This document shows positions 33,430 through 44,740 of a DNA stretch of 64,000 nucleotides, one piece after another. Source of the stretch: Nocardioides sp. (GTDB lineage: Bacteria; Actinomycetota; Actinomycetes; Propionibacteriales; Nocardioidaceae); contig JACJWV010000005.1 of NCBI GenBank assembly GCA_020636915.1, positions 62,001-126,000 on the forward strand, read 5' to 3'. The position numbers and the translations under genes were made by a program. The first letter of the stretch is position 1. Every line of letters starts with the position of its first letter. The notes beneath the pieces were generated by a model. That model saw nothing but the letters and a program-made list of their open reading frames with translations. It was not told where the DNA came from and made no database searches.

Positions 33430-35922
33430 TCAGGCGAGGTCGTGGAGGCGGCCCCAGCCGCGGCGGCCGAGGGTGGCGAGGTGCTCCCACCGCACCCCGG
33501 CGACGACCAGGCAGATGCCGGCGACCGTCAGCAGCACCCAGCGCGGCACCGCGTCGTGGAACGGGACCACCTCCATGACCACCAGGGCCGCGCCGGCCAC
33601 GGCGCCGGACACGAACGGCCCCCGGAGCCGCCACGCGGCGCCCATCGCGACGAGCGCGCCGCAGGCCAGGGCGAGGAGGAGCGCGCGCAGGCTGACCGGG
33701 TCGTGCATCGTGACGACGAGGGACGGCACCAGGCCGGCCGCCAGGCCGGGGCCGAGCGTCCGCATGCTCCCGAGCCGGGGTTCGTGCCGCCAGGACCAAC
33801 CGCCGAACCCGAGCAGCACGGCGGCGAGCGGCAGGGTGTACGCCTCCGGGGTCTCCACGCCGACCCCGGCCAGCCGCACCCAGGTGGCGGCGAGGCCGAG
33901 GGCGGCGCCGGTCCAGGCGGCCTCGCGCGAGCGGTGCCGGATCGCGACCGCGGCAGCGCCGGCCGCGGCGAGCGAGAGGTACGCCGTCAGCCAGCCGTCC
34001 GCCGTACCGGAAGCCGCCTCGGTCCCTGCGACCAGCGGCACCAGGAAGGTGAAGAGCGCAGCCGTCCCGAGGAACTCGACGGAGCCGAGCAGGGTGGCGA
34101 GGACGGCGATCGCGACGATCACCGCTGCCGCGACCCAGGTCCCCGGGGCGGACGCAAGCCAGCCGCCGGCCGCCACGGTCGCCCCCACGAGGGGCGGAGC
34201 CAGCACCTGGCCCACGAGCGAGCCCGAGCGCACCACCTGCACCACGGCGGTCACTGCGGCCAGGGCGGCGACGAGCGTCGCCGGCAACGGGTCGTAGACC
34301 GCGACCGCACCGGCCACGACCATCCACCCGGCGGCGAGCGGCCAGGCGACGACCGGTCGCCACGGCCGGACCTGCGGGACCAGCTGCAGCGCGGCGGCGA
34401 GCACCGCCGCCCCGACCACCGCCAGCAGGAACGGGACGTAGCACAGGAGGGTGCCGGCCAGGACGGGTACGCCGATCGCCAGCACCGGTCGCCAGCTCGC
34501 TGCACCCACGCGTCGGTGTAGGAGGACGAGGAGCGCGCCCGCCAGGACGGCCGCCGCCAGCGGCACGGTCCACGGTGCGGCGACGTCACCGTCGACGGTC
34601 GCGAGATCGGCATGGGCGAGGAGGTCCTGGTGGTCGGCCTGCAGCTGCCGGACCACCTCCTCGGCGACCCCGGTCGCGAGCAGGAGGAGGGGGCTCGCCG
34701 CCCCGAGGGCCGCGGCCGCGCCGAGCCCCAGCGCGGCGAGCCCCAGCGCAGCCCGGAGCGACCGCGCCACGAGGGCGAGGACCAGGACGACCGCCGCCGA
34801 TGCGACCGCGACGAGCACGATCGCCGTCACGGTCCCACCGAGCACCGCGGCGACCGCGGTGGGGACCAGCCAGCAGGCGACCACGGCGGCCACCTGCTGC
34901 ATGGCCGCCGCCGCCCGCGCCAGCCGGCACCCGAGCAGGACGGCGCCGGCGAACCCGGCAGCGACCAGCAGCGGCTCGACGTCCTGCCAGGTCGCCGCAC
35001 CGAGACCGTCCTCCGCCCACGCCTCGAGCGAGCTGCTGAGCCCGGTGATGACCAGCAGCATCCAGAGCAGGACGCCGAGCACCACGGAGCCGACCGCGAG
35101 TGCCGGCTGCCCGACCTTGCGGACGGCGTACGCCAGGGCCGCGGCGACGACGATCGCCGTGGCGGTGACCAGGGTGGGGTGCGCCTCGAAGCGCACCAGG
35201 GCGGCGCCGGCAGCCACCACTGCCGCGCCGACCGCGACCAGCTGCGGAGCGAGCAGCGCGCCCGTCGGGCACCGGCGCAGTGCGAGGTTGCCGGCGGTGG
35301 GGACGACCACCACGACGAGTGCACCGACCAGGGTCGACGACGCGGGGCCGAGGTCGCCCAGCCAGCCGGCGCTCGCCGCGCCGGCCAGGTCGAGGGCGAG
35401 GAAGAGCCCGCCGACCGCGGCGAACGTCTCGGCGGCGGCACGCAGGCCACGGCGGGCGCCGGACCAGGCGCCGACGGCTGCGACCACGGTCAGCCCCACC
35501 AGCACCGCGGTACGCCCGCCGACGCCGAGGACCGACCAGGTCACCGCCAGGAAGACCAGGGCCCCGACGACCAGGCACAGGCCGCCGAGGCTGAGCAGCA
35601 CGCCCGGGACGGTCCAGTGGCGCGCCGGCCGCGGCGCGGCCGGCTGGAGCGGCGGGACCTGGACCGGCGGCACCGGCGGAAGCGACGGCACCGGCGGCGG
35701 CACGGCCACCGTCGCTGCGCCCGTGGCGCTCGGCGCTGCCACGCCGCCCGCGCGCAGGGACGCGACCAGCTCGTCGGCCCGCTGCAGGGTGGTGAACAGC
35801 TCGGCTGCCGCGGGACCCGCGAGGGGAAGACCGCAGGCGGGGCACACCGCCCGCGGGGCGGGGTGCGCCGGGAGCGGTGCCCGGCAGTCCGGGCACCGAT
35901 CGGGGTCGGCGTAGCGACTCAT
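33430..35922 (-). CDS. Zinc-ribbon multi-span membrane protein (SCO7613-like)
   Basis: A large 830-residue membrane protein. The N-terminus is a zinc ribbon: CPDCRAP near residue 10 and CPACGLPLAG near residue 30 (two CxxC pairs). A proline-rich linker (about 70-95) follows, then about 20 or more hydrophobic segments in tandem, rich in Ala/Val. This matches actinobacterial SCO7613 C-terminal-domain proteins of unknown function. TAGCGT at 35930-35935 is seven bases before ATG 35922, a leaderless arrangement. The repeat array starts right after its stop. Confidence 0.75.
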   Translation of the reverse strand: MSRYADPDRCPDCRAPLPAHPAPRAVCPACGLPLAGPAAAELFTTLQRADELVASLRAGGVAAPSATGAATVAVPPPVPSLPPVPPVQVPPLQPAAPRPARHWTVPGVLLSLGGLCLVVGALVFLAVTWSVLGVGGRTAVLVGLTVVAAVGAWSGARRGLRAAAETFAAVGGLFLALDLAGAASAGWLGDLGPASSTLVGALVVVVVPTAGNLALRRCPTGALLAPQLVAVGAAVVAAGAALVRFEAHPTLVTATAIVVAAALAYAVRKVGQPALAVGSVVLGVLLWMLLVITGLSSSLEAWAEDGLGAATWQDVEPLLVAAGFAGAVLLGCRLARAAAAMQQVAAVVACWLVPTAVAAVLGGTVTAIVLVAVASAAVVLVLALVARSLRAALGLAALGLGAAAALGAASPLLLLATGVAEEVVRQLQADHQDLLAHADLATVDGDVAAPWTVPLAAAVLAGALLVLLHRRVGAASWRPVLAIGVPVLAGTLLCYVPFLLAVVGAAVLAAALQLVPQVRPWRPVVAWPLAAGWMVVAGAVAVYDPLPATLVAALAAVTAVVQVVRSGSLVGQVLAPPLVGATVAAGGWLASAPGTWVAAAVIVAIAVLATLLGSVEFLGTAALFTFLVPLVAGTEAASGTADGWLTAYLSLAAAGAAAVAIRHRSREAAWTGAALGLAATWVRLAGVGVETPEAYTLPLAAVLLGFGGWSWRHEPRLGSMRTLGPGLAAGLVPSLVVTMHDPVSLRALLLALACGALVAMGAAWRLRGPFVSGAVAGAALVVMEVVPFHDAVPRWVLLTVAGICLVVAGVRWEHLATLGRRGWGRLHDLA

Positions 35923-35992
35923 GCCGCTGACGCTAGGGCGACGAGCGGCCTCTCCGCGTGAGTACGCGCACTCAGCTCGGCCGGCAGGTCGG

Positions 35993-36438
35993 TCAATCCA
36001 GGCAGAACTCGTTGCCCTCGGGGTCCTGCATGACGATGAACCCCGCACTCGCCGGCGGCGCGGGCTCGAAGCGCCGGACCCGGGTGGCGCCCAGGGCGAC
36101 CAGCCGCTCGCACTCGGCCTCGAGCGCCGCCATCCGCTCCTCGGCGTCCTCGATGCCGGGCGCGGCCCGGACGTCGAGGTGCACCCGGTTCTTGGCGGTC
36201 TTGCCCTCGGGGACCTTCTGGAAGAAGATCCGCGGGCCGGTGCCTTCGGGATCGGTCAGCGCCGAGGCGTCGTTGCGACGCTCCGGCGGCACCCCCCACG
36301 CCTCGAGGGCCTGGTCCCAGCTCTCGAACGGCGGGGGCGGCTCCTGGAGCGGGTAGCCGATCGCCTCGGCCCAGAACCGGCTCAGCGCACCCGGGTCGTG
36401 GGCGTCGAAGGTCACCTGGATCTCCCGGCGGACCGCCA

Positions 36439-36439
<1 letters not shown>
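35993..36439 (-). CDS. VOC superfamily protein
   Basis: A 148-residue VOC (glyoxalase-fold) protein of the actinobacterial PhnB/lactoylglutathione-lyase-like kind. VRREIQVTFDAHDPGALSRFWAEAIGYP at the start, VHLDVRA in the middle and FIVMQDPEGNEFCLD at the end place the metal-ligand positions as usual. No specific substrate can be named. The start overlaps the uvrB stop (GTGATG; ATG 36439 chosen, GTG 36442 possible), so it is co-translated with uvrB. Confidence 0.82.
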
Positions 36440-38559
<2,120 letters not shown>

Positions 38560-38652
38560 GTCGTCGAGCGTAGACGGGACCACCGACAGCGGGCCCGCCC
38601 CGAGTTCGCCCGTGACGGGTGGGGCGGACGTGGCGATCGGTAGATTGGTCCC

Positions 38653-39912
38653 GTGAGCAGCCCGAGGTCCGTGCCCGAGCGGCTGCTGCGCCTGCTACGG
38701 CGGGCCGTGCTGACCTTCTTCGGGGTGCAGCTGGCGCTGGCGATCGGGATGACGCTCGTCGACTCCTACCGCCGCCGCGGCAAGAAGCCCAAGCCGTTCC
38801 CCGTCACCGGGCCCCGCCAGGTCCAGATCGGGGACGGCTCGCTCACGACGTACACCTATGGCCAGGACCTCTACGACGCGATGCTCGACGCGATCGAGAA
38901 GGCCCAGCGGCAGATCCTCTTCGAGACCTACATCTGGAAGGGCGACGAGGTCGGCGAGCGCTTCAAGGCGGCGCTCGCGCGCGCGGCCGACCGCGGTGTC
39001 GAGGTCTACGTGATCTACGACGGGTTCGCCAACCTGGTCGTCTCGCCGCGGTTCAAGCGGTTCCCGCCGACGATGAAGGTGCTGCGCTACCCCGTCTACC
39101 CCGCCGGGTGGAAGTTCTACGACCTCGCCCGCTACGGCCGCGACCACCGCAAGATCCTCGTCGTCGACGACGCGGTCGGCTTCGTCGGCGGCTACAACAT
39201 CGGGTCGGCGTACGCCACCGAGTGGCGCGACACGCACGTGCGGGTCACCGGCCCGAGCGTCTGGGACCTCAAGCGCGCCTTCGCGGACTTCTGGAACCTC
39301 AACCGCCGCCGCCGGATCGGTACGTCGGAGCGACCGCTGCTGCTGGAGACCGCCTCGACCTGGGAACCGCGCATCCGGTTCCACCGCAACGTGCCGCGGC
39401 TGTGGATGTTCCCCATCCGGTCGATGTACATCGAGGCCATCACCCGCGCCTCGCGCAACGTGTGGATGACGCACGCCTACTTCTGCCCCGACCAGGACTT
39501 CGTCGACGCGATCAAGGACGCTGCCGGGCGCGGGGTCGACGTGCGCCTGCTGGTGCCGCTGAAGTCCAACCACATCGTGGCCGACTGGATCTCGCGCGGC
39601 TACTTCTCCCAGCTGCTGAGCGCCGGCGTGCGGATCTTCCGCTACCGCGACGCGATGGTGCACGCGAAGACGTCGACGATCGACGGCACCTGGTCGACGG
39701 TCGGCACCGCGAACGTCGACCGGCTCAGCCTGCAGGGCAACTACGAGATCAACGTCGAGGTCATCGACGAGGACTTCGCGGCCACGCTCGAGGAGATCTA
39801 CCACACCGACGAGTCGAACTCCCTCGAGCTGACCCAGGGCGAGTGGGAGGCTCGCGACCTGCACCGCAAGTTCACCGAGATGGTGCTCGGGCCGCTGCGC
39901 CCGCTGCTCTGA
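38653..39912 (+). CDS. Phospholipase D family cardiolipin synthase
   Basis: A 419-residue enzyme with one N-terminal membrane span (about residues 14-35) and two PLD active-site motifs: HRKILVVDDAVGFVGGYNIG (HxK) and HAKTSTIDGTWSTVGTANVD (HxK). The pattern matches ClsB/Cls-type cardiolipin synthases acting at the inner membrane on phosphatidylglycerol. TAGATT at 38641-38646 is six bases before GTG 38653, so the transcript is leaderless. Divergent from uvrB, with only 93 bases between starts. Confidence 0.87.
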   Translation: MSSPRSVPERLLRLLRRAVLTFFGVQLALAIGMTLVDSYRRRGKKPKPFPVTGPRQVQIGDGSLTTYTYGQDLYDAMLDAIEKAQRQILFETYIWKGDEVGERFKAALARAADRGVEVYVIYDGFANLVVSPRFKRFPPTMKVLRYPVYPAGWKFYDLARYGRDHRKILVVDDAVGFVGGYNIGSAYATEWRDTHVRVTGPSVWDLKRAFADFWNLNRRRRIGTSERPLLLETASTWEPRIRFHRNVPRLWMFPIRSMYIEAITRASRNVWMTHAYFCPDQDFVDAIKDAAGRGVDVRLLVPLKSNHIVADWISRGYFSQLLSAGVRIFRYRDAMVHAKTSTIDGTWSTVGTANVDRLSLQGNYEINVEVIDEDFAATLEEIYHTDESNSLELTQGEWEARDLHRKFTEMVLGPLRPLL

Positions 39913-39927
39913 GGAGCTCCCGGGCGG

Positions 39928-40866
39928 TCAGTCGCGCGAGTGCGGGATGTCGATCACCGAGGTCAGCTGCAGCGCCTTGGCCTTGTCGCCCTTCACCTTC
40001 AGCTGGCCCTTGATCACCCCGGCGACGGGGTTCATGTGACCGGTCGCCAGGCGCACGAAGTCGTGCGACTCGCAGGTGACGGTGGCGTCGCGCTGCTCCC
40101 CCTGGTCGCCGGTGGTGACGGTCGCGACCCCGCCGGAGACCCGGACGAGGTAGCGCTCCACCTCCCCGGTCGGGTTGCCGAGCAGGCGGAACCCGACCGC
40201 GAGCTCGACGTCCGCGGCACGCACCGGGTCGACGAAGTCCGGCAGCCGGCGGAAGACCTCGCCGAGCACGATCGGCCGGAAGCCGGACGCCATGACCCGC
40301 TTGAGGTGGTCGCGAGGGGCGTCCTTGAGGACGGTGGCGACCTCGATCGGGTCCAGGGCCGTGGGGTCGACGGCGACGCCGGTGGTGCCCGGCACCCGGA
40401 ACATCCCGCCCACCGCCAGGGCGAGCACGGCGTCGCCCTCGATGTCGAGCTTGCCGGAGAGGTACTCCAGCCCGGCGTTGCGCTCACCGCTGACCAGCCG
40501 CACGAAGCGCAGGATGCTGGTGCGGAGCACCACGTCGACGGGCTCCTGACCGGAGAGGTACGGCAGCAGCTCGATCTCCCCGCCGGCGAACCGGAGCCCG
40601 TGCCGCTCGAGCAGCCGGCCGCGGCGCTCGAGGTCGATGCGGACGGTGCCGTGGAGCAGGGCGAGCCGGTCGGGCACGGCGTACTCGTGCAGCCGTCCGA
40701 GGATGCCCTCGATGGCCGCCGGGCGGATCTCGTCACGACCGATCAGGGCGAGCAGCTCGTCGTCGCCGGTGGCGGACACGGCGGCGACGAGGGCCTCCGG
40801 GTCGGCGTCGGCGAAGAACGCCGCGGCCTCCTCGTGGCCGGCGGTGCGGAGCACACTCAGGTCCAT
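39928..40866 (-). CDS. Tandem SCP2 sterol-carrier domain protein
   Basis: A 312-residue protein with two copies of an SCP2-like lipid-binding fold. The first runs over about residues 30-150 (LHGTVRIDLERRGRLL, LSGKLDIEGDAVLALAVGG). The second occupies about 190-305 (ATVTCESHDFVRLATGHMNP, IKGQLKVKGDKAKALQL). SCP2 folds bind sterols or acyl-CoA in a hydrophobic tunnel. The gene is six bases downstream of the AlkA-like gene and on the opposite strand to a KstR-box enoyl-CoA hydratase gene, so a link to sterol handling is plausible. Confidence 0.75.
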   Translation of the reverse strand: MDLSVLRTAGHEEAAAFFADADPEALVAAVSATGDDELLALIGRDEIRPAAIEGILGRLHEYAVPDRLALLHGTVRIDLERRGRLLERHGLRFAGGEIELLPYLSGQEPVDVVLRTSILRFVRLVSGERNAGLEYLSGKLDIEGDAVLALAVGGMFRVPGTTGVAVDPTALDPIEVATVLKDAPRDHLKRVMASGFRPIVLGEVFRRLPDFVDPVRAADVELAVGFRLLGNPTGEVERYLVRVSGGVATVTTGDQGEQRDATVTCESHDFVRLATGHMNPVAGVIKGQLKVKGDKAKALQLTSVIDIPHSRD

Positions 40867-40872
40867 CGGCCG

Positions 40873-41805
40873 TCAGGTCCTCGTGACGCGGGCGGGGAGG
40901 TGGGTGCGCGGCGCCATCCGCGCACCGTGGCGCGGGCGTCGGCCGCCGGCGAGCGCGACCAGGGTCGGCACCCGCCCGCGGTGGGGCCGCCACTCCTCGA
41001 GGAACTCAGCGAGCTCGGCGTCGTCGAAGGCGCGCCCGGCGACCGCCCACCCGACGTCCTTGGCGACGTGGTAGTCGCCGAACGACACCGCGTCGGCGTC
41101 GCCGTGGGCGCGCTGGCGCACCTCGGCGGCCGTCCAGACCCCGATCCCCGGCAGGGACGTCAACCGTCGCTCGACCTCCTCGCCGGGCAGGCCGACCGTG
41201 CGCTCGAGGGAGTCCGCGACGCGCGCGGCGGTGACCAGGGTGCGCGAGCGCGCGGGGTCGACGTGCATGCGCAGCCACTCCCACGACGGCACCCGCCGGA
41301 TCGTGGCGGCATCCGGCTGGACCCAGAGCCGGAGCTCGCGGCCGGGGCCGGGGGCGCGCTCGCCGTAGCGGTGCACGAGCATCCGGAACCCCGCGAAAGC
41401 CTCCTGGCCGGTGACCTTCTGCTCGATGATCGCCGGGGTGAGCGCCTCCATCACCAGGCCGGTCCGGCCGAGGCGCAGGTGTTCGTAGCGGCGCCAGGCC
41501 TCGGCGACCAGCGGGTGCCGGTCGGGGTCGAACCCGCTGACGTCGTCGTCGGCGCCCAGCATCGCCGGCAGCGCCGCGAGCGCCCAGTCGGCGCCGGGGC
41601 CCCAGGCCTCGGCGTGCACCACCCCGTCGCGGACGCGCGGCTCGACCAGCAGCGTGGCCGGCCCCTCCGGGGTGCGGATGCCGCGCCAGTGGCGGTCGCC
41701 GTCGATGCGGTACGTCGGGTCGCCGCCGCCCCGCTGGTGGATGCGCAGCACCGGACCGACCGGGCAGGGCCACCCGGGTCGCCAGTCCCGAGCTCGACCG
41801 TCCAC
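40873..41805 (-). CDS. AlkA-like DNA-3-methyladenine glycosylase
   Basis: A 310-residue helix-hairpin-helix base-excision enzyme. HhH motif LTSLPGIGVWTAAEV near residue 223 and the downstream catalytic aspartate in VSFGDYHVAKDVGWAVAG match the HhH-GPD superfamily. It probably removes alkylated purines from DNA. TAGCGT at 41813-41818 sits seven bases before GTG 41805, a leaderless start; the longer open frame to 41856 is rejected. Divergent from the enoyl-CoA hydratase. Confidence 0.87.
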   Translation of the reverse strand: MDGRARDWRPGWPCPVGPVLRIHQRGGGDPTYRIDGDRHWRGIRTPEGPATLLVEPRVRDGVVHAEAWGPGADWALAALPAMLGADDDVSGFDPDRHPLVAEAWRRYEHLRLGRTGLVMEALTPAIIEQKVTGQEAFAGFRMLVHRYGERAPGPGRELRLWVQPDAATIRRVPSWEWLRMHVDPARSRTLVTAARVADSLERTVGLPGEEVERRLTSLPGIGVWTAAEVRQRAHGDADAVSFGDYHVAKDVGWAVAGRAFDDAELAEFLEEWRPHRGRVPTLVALAGGRRPRHGARMAPRTHLPARVTRT

Positions 41806-41848
41806 GTCCGCAACGCTAGCCCACGCCACGGACACCGCCGAGCTCGGG

Positions 41849-41862
41849 TGGAACACGTTCTA
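41849..41862. promoter_or_regulatory. KstR-type operator overlapping the enoyl-CoA hydratase -10 box
   Basis: TGGAACACGTTCTA matches the KstR consensus TNNAACNNGTTNNA at every fixed base. Its last two bases are the first two of TAGCCT (41861-41866), the -10 box of the hydratase gene, and the box is six bases from its ATG. It therefore probably regulates this gene rather than the divergent AlkA-like gene, whose own -10 box is 31 bases away. Confidence 0.85.
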
Positions 41863-41872
41863 GCCTGGACCC

Positions 41873-42658
41873 ATGCCGCTGCAGATCGACGACCGGAACC
41901 GGGTCCGCACGCTGGTCCTGGACCGCCCGGAGGCGCTCAACGCCTTCAACGAGGAGCTCTACGACGCGACCACCGAGGCACTGCGAGCGGCGGCCGAGGA
42001 CCCGGGCGTGGCGGTCGTCCTGCTGACCGGCAACGGGCGCGGCTTCAGCGCCGGCACCGACCTGCTGGAGATGCACGCCCGCGCGACCGATCCGGCGTTC
42101 GTGCCGGGTGCGCACGGGTTCGTCGGCCTGGTCGACGCGCTGGCCGACTTCCCCAAGCCGCTCGTCTGCGCGGTCAACGGGGTCGGCCTCGGCATCGGCA
42201 CGACCATCCTGGGCTTCGCGGACCTGGCGTTCATGTCGACCGCGGCCCGGCTCAAGTGCCCGTTCACGAGCCTCGGCGTCGCTCCCGAGGCGGCGTCGTC
42301 GTACCTGCTCCCCCGGCTGGTCGGTCGTCAGCAGGCGGCCTGGGTGCTGCTGTCGGCCGAGTGGATCTCGGCGCAGGAGGCGCTCGAGATGGGCCTGGTC
42401 TGGCGGGTCTGCGAGCCCGACGACCTGCTGCCGGAGGCCCGCCGCCACGCGGAGCTGCTGGCCGCGCGGCCGATCTCGTCGCTGGTGGCGGTCAAGCGCA
42501 CGATGACCGCTCCCCTGCGTGCCGGCATCGACGCCGCGCGGGATCGGGAGAACGCCGCCTTCGCCGAGCTGATGGGCGGGCCGGCCAACCTCGAGGCGCT
42601 CACGGCGTTCGCCGAGGGCCGCGAGCCGGACTTCACGGGCCTGCCGCCGGGCTGGTGA
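41873..42658 (+). CDS. Enoyl-CoA hydratase/isomerase family protein, KstR-controlled
   Basis: A 261-residue crotonase-fold enzyme: oxyanion motif GRGFSAGTDLLEM near residue 56, ALADFPKPLVCAVNGVGLGIGTTI, and the active-site stretch FTSLGVAPEAASSYLLPRLVG. The catalytic glutamate pattern is not the plain hydratase one, so an isomerase or hydrolase is also possible. The leaderless promoter overlaps a KstR box, which places it in the sterol regulon even though it is not next to the mce4 genes. It overlaps the convergent exonuclease by 26 bases. Confidence 0.85.
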   Translation: MPLQIDDRNRVRTLVLDRPEALNAFNEELYDATTEALRAAAEDPGVAVVLLTGNGRGFSAGTDLLEMHARATDPAFVPGAHGFVGLVDALADFPKPLVCAVNGVGLGIGTTILGFADLAFMSTAARLKCPFTSLGVAPEAASSYLLPRLVGRQQAAWVLLSAEWISAQEALEMGLVWRVCEPDDLLPEARRHAELLAARPISSLVAVKRTMTAPLRAGIDAARDRENAAFAELMGGPANLEALTAFAEGREPDFTGLPPGW

Positions 42659-43655
42659 CGGGCGTGCCCGCGACGTGGGCACTCGCGGGTGGCTCGGTGA
42701 GCACGCGCAGCGCCAGCTGGGTCGTGGACGGTACGCCGAGGTAGCCCACGACCTGCGAGACGCGGTCGGGCTCGAGCGGGAGGAGGCCGGGACTGCCCGG
42801 CACGTCCGGTGCGAGGCCGAGGTCGAGGTCGGTGCGCCCCGACATCATCGACACGTTGAACTCGAAGCGCTCCCGTGCCTCGGGGGTCGCGAGCCGCTTG
42901 AGCACGGAGGCGCCGATGCGCGGCCGCCCCACCTCCTCGCAGTAGGAGTCGAGCGTGGCCACCAACGTCGCGCCCGCGCAGTGGTCGATGTCGGCCCAGA
43001 CCGCCTGCATCGACCCCATCTCCGAGAGCAGGACCGGGGCGAGCTTCTCCCCGATGCCCGGCACCCCGGGCAGGTTGTCGCTGGCGTCGCCGCGGAGGGC
43101 GGCGTACTCCAGGTAGTGCTCGGCGGCGATCCCGTACATCGCGCGCAGCCGGGCCGGGTTGAGCAGCGGTGAGGCCGAGATCCCGCCGTTGATGAGGCGC
43201 AGCACCTGGGTGCGGTCGCTGATGTGGGCGAAGGAGTCGCGGTCGGAGGTGATGATGACGCAGGTCCAGCCGGACCGCTCGGCCCAGGCCGCCGCCGACG
43301 CGTTGACGTCGTCGGCCTCGAGGCCCTCGGGGGTGAGGGTGAGCATCCCGAGGGCGTCGAGGAGGGCGCCGGCACGCTCGAGCTGGTCGACCAGCGCCGG
43401 GTCCTTCTCGGCCCGGCCGGCCTTGTAGGCGGGGTAGGCCAGCTCGCGGACCGACGACCTCCGGTCGTCCAGCCCGAAGAGCACGGCGTCCGGCGCGAAC
43501 TGGTCGATCGCCTCCAGGATCTGCCGGAGCATCCCGTGGAGCGCCCAGGCCGGGCGGCCGGCCCGGTCGCGCAGGTCGGACTCGGCGCGGGCGTGGTGGT
43601 TGCGGTGCAGCAGCGAGGGCGCGTCGACCGTCAGCAGCAGGCGGGGCGCGGTCAC
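42633..43655 (-). CDS. 5'-3' exonuclease (PolI/flap-type, stand-alone)
   Basis: A 340-residue FEN-type exonuclease: LLLTVDAPSLLHRNHHA at the start, then PAYKAGRAEKDPALVDQLE, EADDVNASAAAWAER, TSDRDSFAHI and the helix-hairpin-helix AALRGDASDNLPGVPGIGEKLA. It carries the acidic metal-binding residues of PolI 5'-nuclease domains, with no polymerase domain. GTG 43655 overlaps the phosphatase stop as GTGA. It could process flaps in repair beside the nearby DNA ligase and glycosylase genes. Confidence 0.9.
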   Translation of the reverse strand: MTAPRLLLTVDAPSLLHRNHHARAESDLRDRAGRPAWALHGMLRQILEAIDQFAPDAVLFGLDDRRSSVRELAYPAYKAGRAEKDPALVDQLERAGALLDALGMLTLTPEGLEADDVNASAAAWAERSGWTCVIITSDRDSFAHISDRTQVLRLINGGISASPLLNPARLRAMYGIAAEHYLEYAALRGDASDNLPGVPGIGEKLAPVLLSEMGSMQAVWADIDHCAGATLVATLDSYCEEVGRPRIGASVLKRLATPEARERFEFNVSMMSGRTDLDLGLAPDVPGSPGLLPLEPDRVSQVVGYLGVPSTTQLALRVLTEPPASAHVAGTPVTSPAAGP

Positions 43656-44683
43656 AGGAGCCCGATCGAGGCGGCGTGCCGCCGTACGGCGTCGCTGTCG
43701 GCCGCGAGCACGAACGGGACGTCCTCGGCCCAGGCGTCGCTCACCTGCTCGACGCGGCCGTCGCCCGGGTCCAGGCGCACCTCGCGGATGTAGACGGCCA
43801 GGACCCGGCCGGGGTGGTCCCGCACGATGTCGGCGTAGATCTGCGGGTCCTTCTCCCCGGAGTCGCCGATCAGCACGAACCGCAGGTCCGGGTGGAGCTC
43901 CAGGACCTCCTCGATCCGGTCGTGCTTGCGCGCCCGACCGTCCGCCGTGCCGACCAGGTCGCGCAGCAGCAGCGGACCGAGCGGGAAGTCGCGGTGCCGG
44001 AGGAAGCCGTGCAGGAAGGCGTGCAGGTTCCACGGGCTGGACGAGACGTAGAAGACCGGGTTGTCGCGCCCGGCCAGGTCCCGGTAGAGCTCGGGCGCGC
44101 CCGGGAACGGCGTGCGGGTGAGCTCCGAGCCGGTGAAGGTCTGGAGCAGCATCTCGCCGACGCGCTGGACGCCGGTCTGGATGATCGTGTCGTCGACGTC
44201 GGAGATGACGCCGAAGACCGCGTGTCGGCTCGGGACGCGGACGGCGAACGCCGCCGTCTGCGGGCCCGTCACGCCGCGGTAGGGCTCCGCGAGCTCGACG
44301 GTCCCGCGCTGCCACGGGCTGGTCAGGTGCCGCGGGTGCACGTGGTCGGCGTCGACCAGGGCGCGGAAGTAGCCGTCGCCGTCCGTGGTCGTCTCGGCGA
44401 CGGCCTCGCCGATGCGCACGAGCAGGGGTACGCCGGGGAGCTCGACGGTCGCGAACTGGCCCAGGCTGCGGCGCAGCGCCGCGACGGCGCCCTCGCCGTC
44501 GACGGCCTCCGACGGCGGCGGGTTGTCCAGCACCCGGCCGCGCACCACGACTCCCCCGGGGCCGCCGTGGCCGCCGTAGGTCTCGATCCGGAAGTGCCGC
44601 AGGGGCTTGCGCGAGCGTCGGCGCAGGCGGAAGGAGTCCCAGGCGTGCTCGGCCCCGACGAGCACCCGCTGCTTGCGTCCCAC
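43652..44683 (-). CDS. App1-type phosphatidate phosphatase family protein (DUF2183)
   Basis: A 343-residue HAD-superfamily protein: N-terminal beta-rich part, then DVDDTIIQTGVQRVGEMLLQTF, FYVSSSPWNLHAFLHGFL and FVLIGDSGEKDPQIYADIVRDHPGRVLAV. The DVDDT nucleophile motif and the GDSGEKD motif define the App1/DUF2183 group, related to yeast phosphatidate phosphatase App1. The bacterial substrate is unknown, though a lipid phosphate is likely. TAGGTT at 44691-44696 is seven bases before GTG 44683 (leaderless). Confidence 0.85.
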   Translation of the reverse strand: MGRKQRVLVGAEHAWDSFRLRRRSRKPLRHFRIETYGGHGGPGGVVVRGRVLDNPPPSEAVDGEGAVAALRRSLGQFATVELPGVPLLVRIGEAVAETTTDGDGYFRALVDADHVHPRHLTSPWQRGTVELAEPYRGVTGPQTAAFAVRVPSRHAVFGVISDVDDTIIQTGVQRVGEMLLQTFTGSELTRTPFPGAPELYRDLAGRDNPVFYVSSSPWNLHAFLHGFLRHRDFPLGPLLLRDLVGTADGRARKHDRIEEVLELHPDLRFVLIGDSGEKDPQIYADIVRDHPGRVLAVYIREVRLDPGDGRVEQVSDAWAEDVPFVLAADSDAVRRHAASIGLL

Positions 44684-44740
44684 GGCCCCCAACCTAGTCA
44701 CGTCCCGGGCGCTGTCGGTGCGCTGGTCTTGAATGGGGGC

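Noticed and set aside
44729..44740. Leaderless promoter for the ATP-dependent ligase
   Set aside because: TTGAAT lacks the conserved A at the second position of TANNNT; too weak to count among the leaderless set.
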